Assembly: GCA_037439945.1 (NCBI GenBank)
Contig: JBBIVA010000053.1
Coordinates: 1 to 23,119, forward strand
Length of the DNA: 23,119 nt
From: CALEUX01 sp037439945
Lineage (GTDB): Bacteria; Bacteroidota; Bacteroidia; Bacteroidales; Marinilabiliaceae
Direction: 5' to 3'
Part shown: positions 1-8,327 of the stretch, piece after piece
How positions within the stretch are numbered: the first letter of the stretch is position 1
Layout of the letters: each line of letters begins with the position of its first letter
Notes under the pieces: model-generated
Seen by the model: the letters and a program-made list of their open reading frames with translations, nothing else
Told to the model about the DNA's origin: nothing
Database searches by the model: none
Program-made: the position numbers and the translations under genes

Positions 1-322
1 CGACTATTCGGTAGGGTTAATCCCGGCTAAGTCATTAGTTCATTGCCTTTCTAATTACTAATCCGGGATAAATATATCTGGAAGTTATATAATTAACCAC
101 TATTGTTAACTTCTATTAATTAAATCCCAATTTTATAATAACCAATATGGGTATTATTGAAATCCTGAATGAGGTAATTAACTAAAAAAGGGATTATGCT
201 ATAAACACTAATCCCTTTTATACTGGCCAGTTACGAATATCCTAAAAAATAAATGTGCTTAATGTATATTGTAACCTAAATTAATTTCGTTTCACAAACT
301 TAACCATTAGTGTTTTAATGTG
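1..322. other. Non-coding region downstream of the operon
   Basis: This stretch follows the last gene of the operon. It is AT-rich and stop codons close every frame within short distances on both strands, so I see no gene. The one convincing structure is the hairpin with T-run listed separately at 184-219. The remainder (about 1-180 and 220-322) shows nothing I can name. It probably separates this operon from an unrelated neighbour beyond the left edge. Confidence 0.7.
184..219 (-). terminator. Rho-independent terminator of the polysaccharide operon
   Basis: An 11-bp perfect inverted repeat (AAAAGGGATTA at 186-196 against TAATCCCTTTT at 209-219) encloses a 12-base loop. Read on the minus strand, the second arm runs straight into six T residues, the usual form of an intrinsic terminator. 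It lies about 100 bases past the stop of the polyprenyl-phosphate transferase gene, the last gene in the block. The plus-strand reading also ends in four T residues, so weak bidirectional action is possible. Confidence 0.8.
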
Positions 323-1318
323 TTATTTTGGCAATACATTGCTTTGGTGAAGATGAAAGTACGAGTTTCGATAATAAAGATAAATAACCACCAGTATTAA
401 CAGAAAAATACCCGACATTAAATAAGGTGTATGTTGATTTTGTGAATAATACAAAACCAAAACCAGCAAAACATTAACAATTAATTGTATTATACCATAT
501 AAACCTGCCACTTTCATATGATTGATTTTCTTTTCGTTAACCAGTAATTGATATAAATGTTTACGGTGGGGTTGGGAAATTTTTTCACCAAGGATTATAC
601 GATGTATAACAGTTACCCCAAAGTCAATAATATAAACACTAACAAAAAGGAGGTAATAATATTGCCCGGTACAAATAACCAATTCTGCCAATAAAAATAT
701 GATAAAAAAAGCCATTGTAACAGAACCTACATCACCTGCAAAACATTTTGCTTTTTTCCGGAAATTATAATACCCAAAAACTGCTAATGCTATAAACGCT
801 CCTAAAATTATCCTGAAGTCAAAAATTTCAACAACAAAAATTGAAGTCAGAAAAATTGAAAATAAAACTACCATACTGTAAATACCGGTAATTCCATTAA
901 TCCCATCCATAAAATTAAATCCATTCACAAAAACAACTGTTCCAATTATCAACAAAAATGATAGCAGGATTGAGTCATTTTGATGCCAGAAATGAATTAC
1001 CAGTAATGTTGCCGATATAATATGAATAACAAACCTTACCGAGGCAGAAAGTCCCTTAATATCATCCAAAAAACTGACCAATGCCATTGCGAAAAGCCCT
1101 ATAAAAATCAAAACATGAAAAAAATTGCCACTCCAGATAAATCCAGAAACAATTCCAGGTAAAAATATAATTCCGCCCCCACGTATTGTATAATATAGGT
1201 GTGACGACCTGTTGTTAGGGATATCCAGAATCCGGTATTTTACTGCAACTTTAAAATATAGTTTTAATAATGAGATGCAACCAATTAACAGAAGCAATAT
1301 TACAAATAAATCATTCAT
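323..1318 (-). CDS. WecA/WbpL-like undecaprenyl-phosphate sugar-1-phosphate transferase
   Basis: This is an integral membrane enzyme of the MraY/WecA/WbpL family. Such enzymes move a HexNAc-1-phosphate from a UDP-sugar to undecaprenyl phosphate and so start repeat-unit assembly on the inner face of the inner membrane. Visible motifs include RSSH with RGGG (about residues 37-49), the aspartate pair DDIKG (85-89), NGFNFMDGING (132-142), FAGDVGS (193-199) and the basic HRKH signature (251-254). About ten hydrophobic segments are spread along 331 residues, a normal length for the family. It is the last gene of the operon, 51 bases after a WbpV-like reductase. That pairing recalls Pseudomonas WbpV-WbpL and suggests a QuiNAc/FucNAc-type first sugar; plain GlcNAc-1-P is the alternative. 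The family call is firm; the donor sugar is inferred. Confidence 0.92.
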   Translation of the reverse strand: MNDLFVILLLLIGCISLLKLYFKVAVKYRILDIPNNRSSHLYYTIRGGGIIFLPGIVSGFIWSGNFFHVLIFIGLFAMALVSFLDDIKGLSASVRFVIHIISATLLVIHFWHQNDSILLSFLLIIGTVVFVNGFNFMDGINGITGIYSMVVLFSIFLTSIFVVEIFDFRIILGAFIALAVFGYYNFRKKAKCFAGDVGSVTMAFFIIFLLAELVICTGQYYYLLFVSVYIIDFGVTVIHRIILGEKISQPHRKHLYQLLVNEKKINHMKVAGLYGIIQLIVNVLLVLVLYYSQNQHTPYLMSGIFLLILVVIYLYYRNSYFHLHQSNVLPK

Positions 1319-1369
1319 TACATGAGATTTAGAACGATTGAAAATAATGTTTGAACAGTTCCAATTTTT

Positions 1370-2287
1370 CTAACAAACCCATCTTTGGGTAACTGAAATA
1401 ACACTTGTACTTTCCCAACCCATACTTCTTGCCAGTGAGTCATCAAATGTGTAAGACTGTGTTAATTTGCGAAGTTTCAGAACTGATAAGGGCATTTTAA
1501 CCCGCACCAGAAAACTTAATAAGTCGAATGCCAAAGCTACAAAATAAACTAAAAAGTATGGCAGGTTTATTACGCTCCTTTTACCTAGTTTACTGGTAAT
1601 TGCCAATGATAATTCTTTAAATGAAGGGTTGTGTCCATCAGTTAAATGGTATATTCCACCCTTGTTCCATACCAGTTGTATAAATGGAGGAATATCATCG
1701 GCTAAAACCATTGATCTGCGCGCTTTACCATTTTTTACATTGAAATATAAACCTCTCTTTATTGCATTTACCATATCCCCAAGGTTTCCGGGGGCATCTT
1801 TGCCAACTATTAAAGGTGGCCGTAATATGGTTATTGCCACCTTATTAATTTTACCCCAGTCAATAAGGATATTTTCAGCCATTGACTTACTTTTCCCGTA
1901 AGCATCAGTGGCATTATGTTGGGCCATTTCATTTATTAAATGCCCATAGTCAAGCCCATAAACTGCTACACTACTAAATAAAACAAACCTCCTGGGAATT
2001 CTCCCTTGATTATTTAAAGCCGTTAACAGATTGGTTAATCCATTGCAGTTCACATCAAAAAAAGCCTGTTTCTCACTCTCGCTTTTAGGAACTTTATGGG
2101 CCAAACCTGCAAGATGAATGACATTTTCGTAATCATCCTGAAAAACAGGGACTTGCACAGATAAATCACATATATAATTATCAGTAGGAGCCAATCCTAC
2201 AGTTGTGATTTTAAATTCAGATTTAAAAAAATCATAAACATATTTACCTACAAATCCAGAGGCACCTGTTATTAACATTGAACCCAT
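1370..2287 (-). CDS. NAD(P)-dependent sugar-nucleotide reductase/epimerase (extended SDR, WbpV-like)
   Basis: This extended short-chain dehydrogenase probably works on a UDP-4-keto-6-deoxy-HexNAc or on C4 epimerisation of a UDP-sugar. The dinucleotide-binding motif TGASGFVGK is at residues 7-15, a serine-rich strand SSVAVYG at 105-111, and the catalytic YGKSK (Tyr130, Lys134) follows. A hydrophobic stretch near 244-260 is typical of the WbpV/Gne-like subgroup. At 305 residues it is full length. The ATG at 2287 is used here; a second ATG three codons in (2278) sits directly against the Rossmann motif and may be the true start. The gene lies between a WbuB-like GT4 (19 bases) and the WecA/WbpL-like transferase (51 bases), which favours a role in making the first-sugar donor. 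No 4,6-dehydratase (WbpM-like) is in the window. Exact substrate unknown. Confidence 0.85.
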   Translation of the reverse strand: MGSMLITGASGFVGKYVYDFFKSEFKITTVGLAPTDNYICDLSVQVPVFQDDYENVIHLAGLAHKVPKSESEKQAFFDVNCNGLTNLLTALNNQGRIPRRFVLFSSVAVYGLDYGHLINEMAQHNATDAYGKSKSMAENILIDWGKINKVAITILRPPLIVGKDAPGNLGDMVNAIKRGLYFNVKNGKARRSMVLADDIPPFIQLVWNKGGIYHLTDGHNPSFKELSLAITSKLGKRSVINLPYFLVYFVALAFDLLSFLVRVKMPLSVLKLRKLTQSYTFDDSLARSMGWESTSVISVTQRWVC

Positions 2288-2306
2288 AAAATAAAATCAT
2301 TTAGTT

Positions 2307-3509
2307 TTATTGATTTGCAACCTGTTTTAAAATATCAAGATAACGGGCAGCCAGTTTATTCCGGTCAAACACATTTAAAGCCAGCCTTTTGGCATTTGCA
2401 GCATATTCTTTTTGTATTTCAGGTTTTTTTGTAAGAATTTCAATAGCTTCTGCCATTTCATTAAAGTTACCAGGCTGTACATTTATTCCACACTTATTTT
2501 GGGTAACAAGTTCCATAATCCACCCTGTTGTATTTTGTATTATTGGCACGCCTGCTGCAAAAGAATCGAACATTTTGTTGGGGGAAACGGTATTTAAAAC
2601 TGGAACAGGCTTAAAACAAACAAAGGTGGCCACCGCTTTGTTCAGCCAGCCAACAACATCATTTTTGGGGATTAATCCAATAAATTTCACGTTTTCCAGA
2701 TTATGCAACATGGCAAAACCGGATAACATTTCCCTTTCGGCCCCATCACCAATAATAATAATTGAAATATTTTTAACACCCTTGTTTTTCAAAATCAGGG
2801 CAGCTTTTAAGATGCTCAACACATCATCCATAGCTCCAAGTGAACCGGCATAAACGAAATAAAAGGGTTCAGAAATATTTACAGACAATTTAACTCCGTC
2901 ATAATAACTACCAAACAATTCAATATCAGCAGCATTTGAGATTATCTCTGTTTTTATACCAGGGAATCTTTGGTTTATGTCATCCGTCATTCCTTTTGAG
3001 CATCCAACCACTATTGCTGCGTTGCGGTAACATAATTTTTCAACCCAAAGGGCAAATTTTTGTAATAGTTTGTTATTTAGCAATCCCATTTCCATTGCAC
3101 CCCTGGGCCATAAATCCCTTACTTCAAATACAAAAGGTTTGCGTCTTAACCATCTGGCAAATAAAACGGGCAAACCAACAGTAATGGGTCCGGAACTTGC
3201 AACTGCCACATCGAAAGGCTCAGTTAAAGCATAGTAAAGAGATAGTTTTGAAAAGAGAATAAAACGCCAGATACGTTTAATAAAAGAGAAACGATTTGAA
3301 TCACCAGAATTTATTACTATTAAATTAATACCATCAATTTTTAACCTTTCAACAAGTTTGTTAATTTCAATATCTGATTTATCGTAGGGTGAAGTTACAA
3401 CTGTAACGTGATGTCCCTGATTTACCCACCTCCTGGTAAGTTCATATACGCGGGTACTCCATTTTCCCTTTGGAGTCCCAAAATATTGATAAAAAAATAA
3501 AACTCTCAT
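2307..3509 (-). CDS. GT4 glycosyltransferase, WbuB-like
   Basis: A cytoplasmic or membrane-associated GT-B glycosyltransferase, about 400 residues. The N-terminus (VLFFYQYFGTPKGKWSTR) and the following domain resemble WbuB/WbpH-type enzymes that transfer 6-deoxy-HexNAc residues such as FucNAc. The C-terminal donor domain has YAGSLGAMDDV and a GDGAEREML segment. The usual EX7E region is replaced by the NKMFDSFAAGVPI form that WbuB-like proteins show. The frame also extends upstream to a GTG at 3551, but the ATG at 3509 puts the first beta strand directly at the N-terminus, so I use it. Its place next to a WbpV-like reductase and the initiating transferase suggests it adds the second sugar. The family is secure; donor and acceptor are inferred. 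Confidence 0.9.
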   Translation of the reverse strand: MRVLFFYQYFGTPKGKWSTRVYELTRRWVNQGHHVTVVTSPYDKSDIEINKLVERLKIDGINLIVINSGDSNRFSFIKRIWRFILFSKLSLYYALTEPFDVAVASSGPITVGLPVLFARWLRRKPFVFEVRDLWPRGAMEMGLLNNKLLQKFALWVEKLCYRNAAIVVGCSKGMTDDINQRFPGIKTEIISNAADIELFGSYYDGVKLSVNISEPFYFVYAGSLGAMDDVLSILKAALILKNKGVKNISIIIIGDGAEREMLSGFAMLHNLENVKFIGLIPKNDVVGWLNKAVATFVCFKPVPVLNTVSPNKMFDSFAAGVPIIQNTTGWIMELVTQNKCGINVQPGNFNEMAEAIEILTKKPEIQKEYAANAKRLALNVFDRNKLAARYLDILKQVANQ

Positions 3510-3563
3510 TATAAGTAATAACTTAAGGTTAAGAAAACCCCTGACAAACACCCGGTTTTACCG

Positions 3564-3659
3564 TTATTTGTTGAGCTGCCTAATGTAAAGCCTTTCTCCA
3601 TTCTGTTTGTCAAACCAGGCCCTGTTAAACACATAGCCTATTCCCAAGGTAATACCCAT
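3564..3659 (-). CDS. Possible 31-residue peptide or gene remnant
   Basis: The gap between the adenylate-forming enzyme and the WbuB-like GT4 contains an ATG-started frame of 31 codons ending in TAA. Its composition is protein-like: a glycine-rich start, aromatic residues (GYVFNRAWFD) and a charged tail. The frame stays open upstream of the ATG, overlapping the end of the preceding gene in another phase, until a stop near 3730. It could be a real micro-protein, the surviving C-terminus of a lost gene, or chance. There is no recognisable family and no ribosome-binding signal that decides the matter. Confidence 0.25.
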   Translation of the reverse strand: MGITLGIGYVFNRAWFDKQNGERLYIRQLNK

Positions 3660-3684
3660 TTTAAAACCTGATTGGTTTCTTTTA

Positions 3685-4971
3685 TTAAAATTGTCTTGAG
3701 AACTGTTTAAACTTTCCTGACCGGGTCCTTTCAATTACAATAACCCTGTTGATATTAATTTCAACACCTGGTTCCAAGAAACCTGTTGCCAGTTTTCGAA
3801 GTATTGCCAATTCCCTGTTATCTAAATCACGCTCTGCAATAATTTCAATTTTAAAGTGAGTTGTAGATAACTGAGCAACCTTATACTCTTTAATAATATT
3901 ACACTGTTTTGTAAACTCCTTAAAAACATAGAAGAACACAGAATCGCCAGCAACTTTCCTGCCTGACGGGAGTATTGCCGACTCTTCAACCCTACCCTGT
4001 AAATCTGTGAGAAACCTTCCCTCGTTACTATTTACAATAGTCGCCAAATCGCCAATATTATATTTTATTAATGGAGTTCCTTTACAAAACAAAGAAGTAA
4101 CTGTAACATTTCCGGGAACTGAGTTTTGGCTGTCCCTTCCATCATCATCCAATATTTGGGTATAAATCAATTCATCGGACAAAATCCATTTGCCATTCGC
4201 GCCAAAACCAATAATCCCAAATTCTGATGAACCATATTCATTAAAAACCGGCACCCCAAATGTTTTTTCAATTAACTCCTGTTCATCATCACTACACATT
4301 TCAGATGTTACAATACAGGTTACAAGAGTTGGACAAATTGATTTGAGTATAATATTTTTTTTGGCTAAGTACTTTGCCAGCATCCTAATGGGGTGGGAAT
4401 AACCATAAATATACCTAAAAGGTTTTTCTGAAAATATTTTAATCCATTTTTCAAGATTATCATCAGATACATTATAGGTGTTAAACCTAACCCTGTTTGA
4501 CAGCAGATCCTTTGATTTTTCGACCATTTTTGATTTAAATGACAAAGGAGTGCCATAAAACCTTGCCTGCAGCTGATTTAAAGTAATCCCTGCTGAGTTG
4601 TACCTGTCGGATAATAACATCCAGGTTAAAGTATGGGTAAGGTAATCGACATTAAAACTAAAAGGATTTCCTGTTGAGCCTGATGTGCGCTTATTATAGT
4701 ATTTTGTCGCATTTTTTGAATCGGGAAGTAACCCAATACCAAAATCTCTAAACTTACTTTTATCCAATACCGGCACATCATCCCATGATTTGGGGTATTT
4801 GCCAACAAAATTGCGATAAGAACCATTATTATTGTAATGAAAATCAAATATTTTCCACTTTTGGGATTCAATCCACCCCGGTTGATTATATGAGCTTTTA
4901 ATCTCTTTAAATTTTCCTGATGCCTGTTTAACAGGAAACCCGAGAATTGATAAAACAGTGAAAAAATCCAT
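3685..4971 (-). CDS. PaaK/CapK-like adenylate-forming enzyme
   Basis: This is a member of the ANL adenylating superfamily, in the phenylacetate-CoA ligase / coenzyme F390 synthetase-like branch (CapK-like) often found in polysaccharide loci. The motifs are complete. The phosphate-binding loop TSGSTGNPF is at 96-104, YGSSE at 246-250, the ribose-binding Gly-Asp at 307-308, GRVEE at 326-330, and a late Lys420 in SGKFKQF is the expected catalytic lysine. The length (428) is normal and no transmembrane segment is visible. The family activates a carboxylate with ATP. In a sugar locus the substrate could be a uronic acid, an amino acid or an acyl group for amide decoration, but no experiment I know fixes this for CapK-like proteins. 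It sits 28 bases after a GT4 gene. Confidence 0.85.
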   Translation of the reverse strand: MDFFTVLSILGFPVKQASGKFKEIKSSYNQPGWIESQKWKIFDFHYNNNGSYRNFVGKYPKSWDDVPVLDKSKFRDFGIGLLPDSKNATKYYNKRTSGSTGNPFSFNVDYLTHTLTWMLLSDRYNSAGITLNQLQARFYGTPLSFKSKMVEKSKDLLSNRVRFNTYNVSDDNLEKWIKIFSEKPFRYIYGYSHPIRMLAKYLAKKNIILKSICPTLVTCIVTSEMCSDDEQELIEKTFGVPVFNEYGSSEFGIIGFGANGKWILSDELIYTQILDDDGRDSQNSVPGNVTVTSLFCKGTPLIKYNIGDLATIVNSNEGRFLTDLQGRVEESAILPSGRKVAGDSVFFYVFKEFTKQCNIIKEYKVAQLSTTHFKIEIIAERDLDNRELAILRKLATGFLEPGVEININRVIVIERTRSGKFKQFSRQF

Positions 4972-4999
4972 TTAATAACCAGTCTTAAGAAAAAAAGAA

Positions 5000-6088
5000 T
5001 TATTTTGTAAGCTTCCAGCCTTTTGATTCTAAAATTTCAACAGATTGTTTGATAATAAAATCTAATCTAAATGGTTTTGCCACGAGCTTTATTTCATCAC
5101 TAACTCTAATGGCAAGCTCATCATTACTTAATAGCTCAACAATGGCACATGTTAACCCATTTACATCCTTGGGTTCAACAAAAACAGCACTTATTTTATC
5201 TTCAAAATATTCGGGAAGGGCATTGTAACGTGTAATAATTATAGGTACCCCAGCCATTCCGGCTTCAACCAGAACTCCGGGTAAACCTTCACCTGAATGA
5301 AAAGTTGGAAGGACTTTAAAGTGGTAATTAACCAACATAGGCTGAACTTCCTCAGGTTTAATAACCCCTTTATACTTAACAATTCCTGATGAAGCTTCAA
5401 TTAATTTTTGAAATTTACTGTTATATGCTGTATCCACAGGCCCAAAAATATCAAGTGAAATATTATGCCCTTTTGCAGCAACAGCCCTAACTGATTCTAT
5501 TAATACTGTTACCCCTTTGGTTTCGGTAACCCGGGAAACAAATACAATTTTATTACGATTTTTATTGGTCAGGTTCCATGTATCCCCACTGTCTTTTCTT
5601 GGATTATAAACAATGATGGTATTTTTAAGGCCAAACTTTTCAATACCTTTTTTTAGTGATTCAGACTCAACAAAAATTCCATCCAGGCTCCTGAGCATTA
5701 ACAAAAAAGGGTACCGAAGAAATACGGTTAACCGGTATAACTGTTTATCAAAAGAACCCCCTATAACAAATAATGCCCCGTGCTTTTTAATAACCCGCCT
5801 GAAAACCCAAAAGAAGGGAATAATAAAAAAACGTCCTTTAATATTAAGGGAAAGAATAATTTGCCTGGTTATAATAACTTTCCACACCAATTTTAGAACC
5901 ATAAAGGGAAATAAGCACTTTGGGGTTTTGGTATCAAACCATTCAAAATTTTGGTATCCTTCTTTTTCGAAACCTTCCCTTAAAATGCTGTTTTTTACAC
6001 CATCACCATTAAAAGGAGGCGCAAAAGGACCAACGAACAAAATTTTATTTTTTTTAATTGGCACGGTACATGATTTTATTATAAACAT
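5000..6088 (-). CDS. GT4 glycosyltransferase
   Basis: A GT-B fold retaining-type glycosyltransferase of 362 residues. The N-terminal domain begins with ILFVGPFAPPFNGDG (16-30), the nucleotide-binding half opens with IVFVSRVTETKG (181-192), and the donor-site EX7E motif is Glu267 and Glu275 within GEGLPGVLVE. A hydrophobic, basic stretch around 60-100 may give monotopic membrane contact. The chosen ATG overlaps the end of the preceding GT4 gene by 35 bases. A GTG at 6064 would cut the overlap to 11 bases and still keep the first beta strand, so the start is uncertain. The overlap implies translational coupling. The sugar transferred cannot be read from sequence. Confidence 0.88.
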   Translation of the reverse strand: MFIIKSCTVPIKKNKILFVGPFAPPFNGDGVKNSILREGFEKEGYQNFEWFDTKTPKCLFPFMVLKLVWKVIITRQIILSLNIKGRFFIIPFFWVFRRVIKKHGALFVIGGSFDKQLYRLTVFLRYPFLLMLRSLDGIFVESESLKKGIEKFGLKNTIIVYNPRKDSGDTWNLTNKNRNKIVFVSRVTETKGVTVLIESVRAVAAKGHNISLDIFGPVDTAYNSKFQKLIEASSGIVKYKGVIKPEEVQPMLVNYHFKVLPTFHSGEGLPGVLVEAGMAGVPIIITRYNALPEYFEDKISAVFVEPKDVNGLTCAIVELLSNDELAIRVSDEIKLVAKPFRLDFIIKQSVEILESKGWKLTK

Positions 6089-7160
6089 TCAAAATTTGAG
6101 TTACTGCACCATGAATTGAAAAAACCGAGTTTATACGTTCCTTTAAACTGTTACCTAAACTCTTTGCCTTATCAGGATTATCCAGCAATTCAATTATTGC
6201 ATTTGCCAATTCAATATAATTTTCTGGTTCAACCAGGCGTCCGCAATTTCCGTTATCCAAAACATAGGAACATTCTCCTACTTGTGTGCAAACCACGGGT
6301 AGCCCTGCCAAACCATACTCCAGCAGTGATACCGGCAAGCCCTCGGAAACTGAAGAAAGTACGCCAATATCACAGGCACTCAAAATTGGCGCCACATCAT
6401 TTCTTGAACCTAAAATATGTACACGATCCTTCAGAATTAAATCAGATTTTATCCTTTGGGATATTCCGTGATAATAGTCGTCGTTAAAATGACCTCCAAC
6501 CAAATAAAGCTGTGCCCGCAAATATTTTGCCTGAACAATTTTAAATGCATCCAGCAAATTATGATGATCTTTTTGATGGCGTAAATTTGCCAGGCAAATT
6601 ATTTTAGGTGTGGCTTCAATATTTGGAATATCTGGAATTACCTCCATATTACTAAACTTTAAATCGGCAAAATTGGGTAAAAAAGAACTTTTCGCGGTTC
6701 CTACTCTAAGGTTCTTTTGTGCGAAATTGAGCAATTTGCCATTAACTGCAAAGGTATGATCAAAATGCCTTGAAATCAAACCTAATAAAAATGAAGGCCT
6801 TTTATTAAGTTGTTCACTAAAACCAAAATGGTCGTGCCAGACAACTTTTAGTTTAGGGGTCAACATTTTCACTAATACCGCCCAGAATATTGATGATGAA
6901 TGAGCATGGATAATATTAATTTTATTTTTTCTGACATACTTCAATAAACGGAAAAACGCCTTTAAGTCGAGAGCATTTCTTTTATTTAAAATAATAAACT
7001 TAACTGAATGATTAATGAAATCTTCCAACGGGCCTCCATAATGCGTTGCACACAAATGGCTTTCAACATTATTCAAAGCCAAACCATTGGCAATATTAAC
7101 CGCCATCCTTTCAGCACCAGCCGCAATCAGGGAATCAATTATTGATAGAACCCTTATCAT
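6054..7160 (-). CDS. GT4 glycosyltransferase
   Basis: A GT-B glycosyltransferase of 368 residues. The first loop has the AGAERM signature (14-19) typical of GT4 enzymes that act on lipid-linked oligosaccharides. The donor domain contains CLANLRHQKDH (189-199) and the EX7E pair Glu273 and Glu281 in SEGLPVSLLE. Its start codon overlaps the stop of the upstream GT4 gene in an ATGA arrangement (7157-7160), and its own end is overlapped by the next GT4, so three glycosyltransferases form a tightly coupled translational unit. It probably adds one residue of the repeat unit on the cytoplasmic face. Donor specificity is unknown. Confidence 0.9.
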   Translation of the reverse strand: MIRVLSIIDSLIAAGAERMAVNIANGLALNNVESHLCATHYGGPLEDFINHSVKFIILNKRNALDLKAFFRLLKYVRKNKINIIHAHSSSIFWAVLVKMLTPKLKVVWHDHFGFSEQLNKRPSFLLGLISRHFDHTFAVNGKLLNFAQKNLRVGTAKSSFLPNFADLKFSNMEVIPDIPNIEATPKIICLANLRHQKDHHNLLDAFKIVQAKYLRAQLYLVGGHFNDDYYHGISQRIKSDLILKDRVHILGSRNDVAPILSACDIGVLSSVSEGLPVSLLEYGLAGLPVVCTQVGECSYVLDNGNCGRLVEPENYIELANAIIELLDNPDKAKSLGNSLKERINSVFSIHGAVTQILNVYNKIMYRAN

Positions 7161-8302
7161 TTGTTATTTAAAAGCTTAACAATTTCATCTTCGAATTTTT
7201 CAAGAGTATATTCCCTTGACCATTCCATGGCAGCCTGGCACATTTCAGCATACTTTCCGGGTTTTTTCAAAAGTTCAACAATACTTTCGGCTACAATTTC
7301 AGGTTCGGGGTTTACCAAAATTCCCCTTTCCATATTTCCAACCATTTGGCTAACACATGACACGTTGGTTGTAACTGGTAGGCAACCCCACCACATTGAT
7401 TCAGCTACAACTTTTGGCCACCCTTCAGATTTAGACAGAATAATCAGGATATGTGAATTCCTGAAAAAACCTGTTACATCACCAGGGCCCTTTTTTCCGT
7501 GAAATTTTACAATGTTATTTAATGAATTTTTTAAAACATACTCTTCAAGGTAAGTTCTTTGAAACCCGTCACCTATTAAATCCAAAGTTGTTTTAATCCC
7601 TTTCCGGTTTAGTATTTCGATAGTTTTTATACACTCAAGCGGCCGTTTGTTATCAGTTAGTGTACCTACAAATAAAAGCCTTAAATCTTTAGTTTGGGTT
7701 TTTATTTCACGAATGGGAGTATCAACCTTATTTTCATTAGTATAAGATGCTGTAAAGAATGGATAAATATTAGAGCTTTTCTCATTCCAATCCCCATAAA
7801 CAAGAACCCTGGTATTTTTGGTTATAAATGTGTTTCGTAATATTCGTTGCTGAATACGGTAACTTAATGGTTGGGAGCTATTCCAATCCCAATTATTGGC
7901 GTATTTAACAGTTTTATATTTAAAAGGAAATAATATTTGTGCAAAAGCTCCCAGTAATCCCATATTAGCTGGGCATCTAAGGTGAATATGAGATGCCCAT
8001 ATCATTCCCTGAATAATTCTGAAAATTATAAGTGGAATGAAAAAGAAAGATTTCAGGGCTTTTATTACGCTTGTAAAATCCATTGCCGGAACCGAAACAA
8101 AATGTAATCCGGGGTGATTATAAAAAGTTTCCAATGGGTCAACTGGGTTATTATTAACAGGGGCAATAACCCTTACTTTTTCAACGTACTTTAACCAAAG
8201 ATTCATTTCTCGGATATAGGGTGTATAACCGGCATATTTATCATTGACCCTTTTATGGATTACGGCCGAAACAATTAAGAACTTACTTGTTTTAATTTTC
8301 AT
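7157..8302 (-). CDS. GT4 glycosyltransferase
   Basis: A 381-residue GT-B enzyme. The C-terminal donor domain is clear: LLFVGTLTDNKRP (209-221), DLIGDGFQR (241-249), and the EX7E pair Glu293 and Glu301 in SEGWPKVVAES. The N-terminal acceptor domain is divergent and carries a strongly hydrophobic segment (about 84-100, FFFIPLIIFRII) that may anchor it to the membrane. The gene follows the polymerase by 25 bases and overlaps the next GT4 by four. Assembly of the repeat unit is the likely job; the acceptor and sugar are not evident. Confidence 0.88.
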   Translation of the reverse strand: MKIKTSKFLIVSAVIHKRVNDKYAGYTPYIREMNLWLKYVEKVRVIAPVNNNPVDPLETFYNHPGLHFVSVPAMDFTSVIKALKSFFFIPLIIFRIIQGMIWASHIHLRCPANMGLLGAFAQILFPFKYKTVKYANNWDWNSSQPLSYRIQQRILRNTFITKNTRVLVYGDWNEKSSNIYPFFTASYTNENKVDTPIREIKTQTKDLRLLFVGTLTDNKRPLECIKTIEILNRKGIKTTLDLIGDGFQRTYLEEYVLKNSLNNIVKFHGKKGPGDVTGFFRNSHILIILSKSEGWPKVVAESMWWGCLPVTTNVSCVSQMVGNMERGILVNPEPEIVAESIVELLKKPGKYAEMCQAAMEWSREYTLEKFEDEIVKLLNNK

Positions 8303-8327
8303 TTAAAGAAGATTCGGAAGGCTGGCC

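Noticed and set aside
20..69. Seven-base inverted repeat ATCCCGG/CCGGGAT
   Set aside because: The loop of about 36 bases and lack of a T-run make it a poor terminator, and no other role is evident.
1629..1901. Plus-strand open frames such as 1629-1901, 2389-2853, 5613-6119 and 9639-10127
   Set aside because: Each lies wholly or mainly opposite a well-supported minus-strand gene, has no recognisable domain and reads as low-complexity or cysteine/serine-rich nonsense, so they are shadows.
3510..3551. Upstream GTG start for the WbuB-like glycosyltransferase
   Set aside because: It adds 14 residues before the first conserved beta strand, while the ATG at 3509 gives the usual N-terminus of the family.
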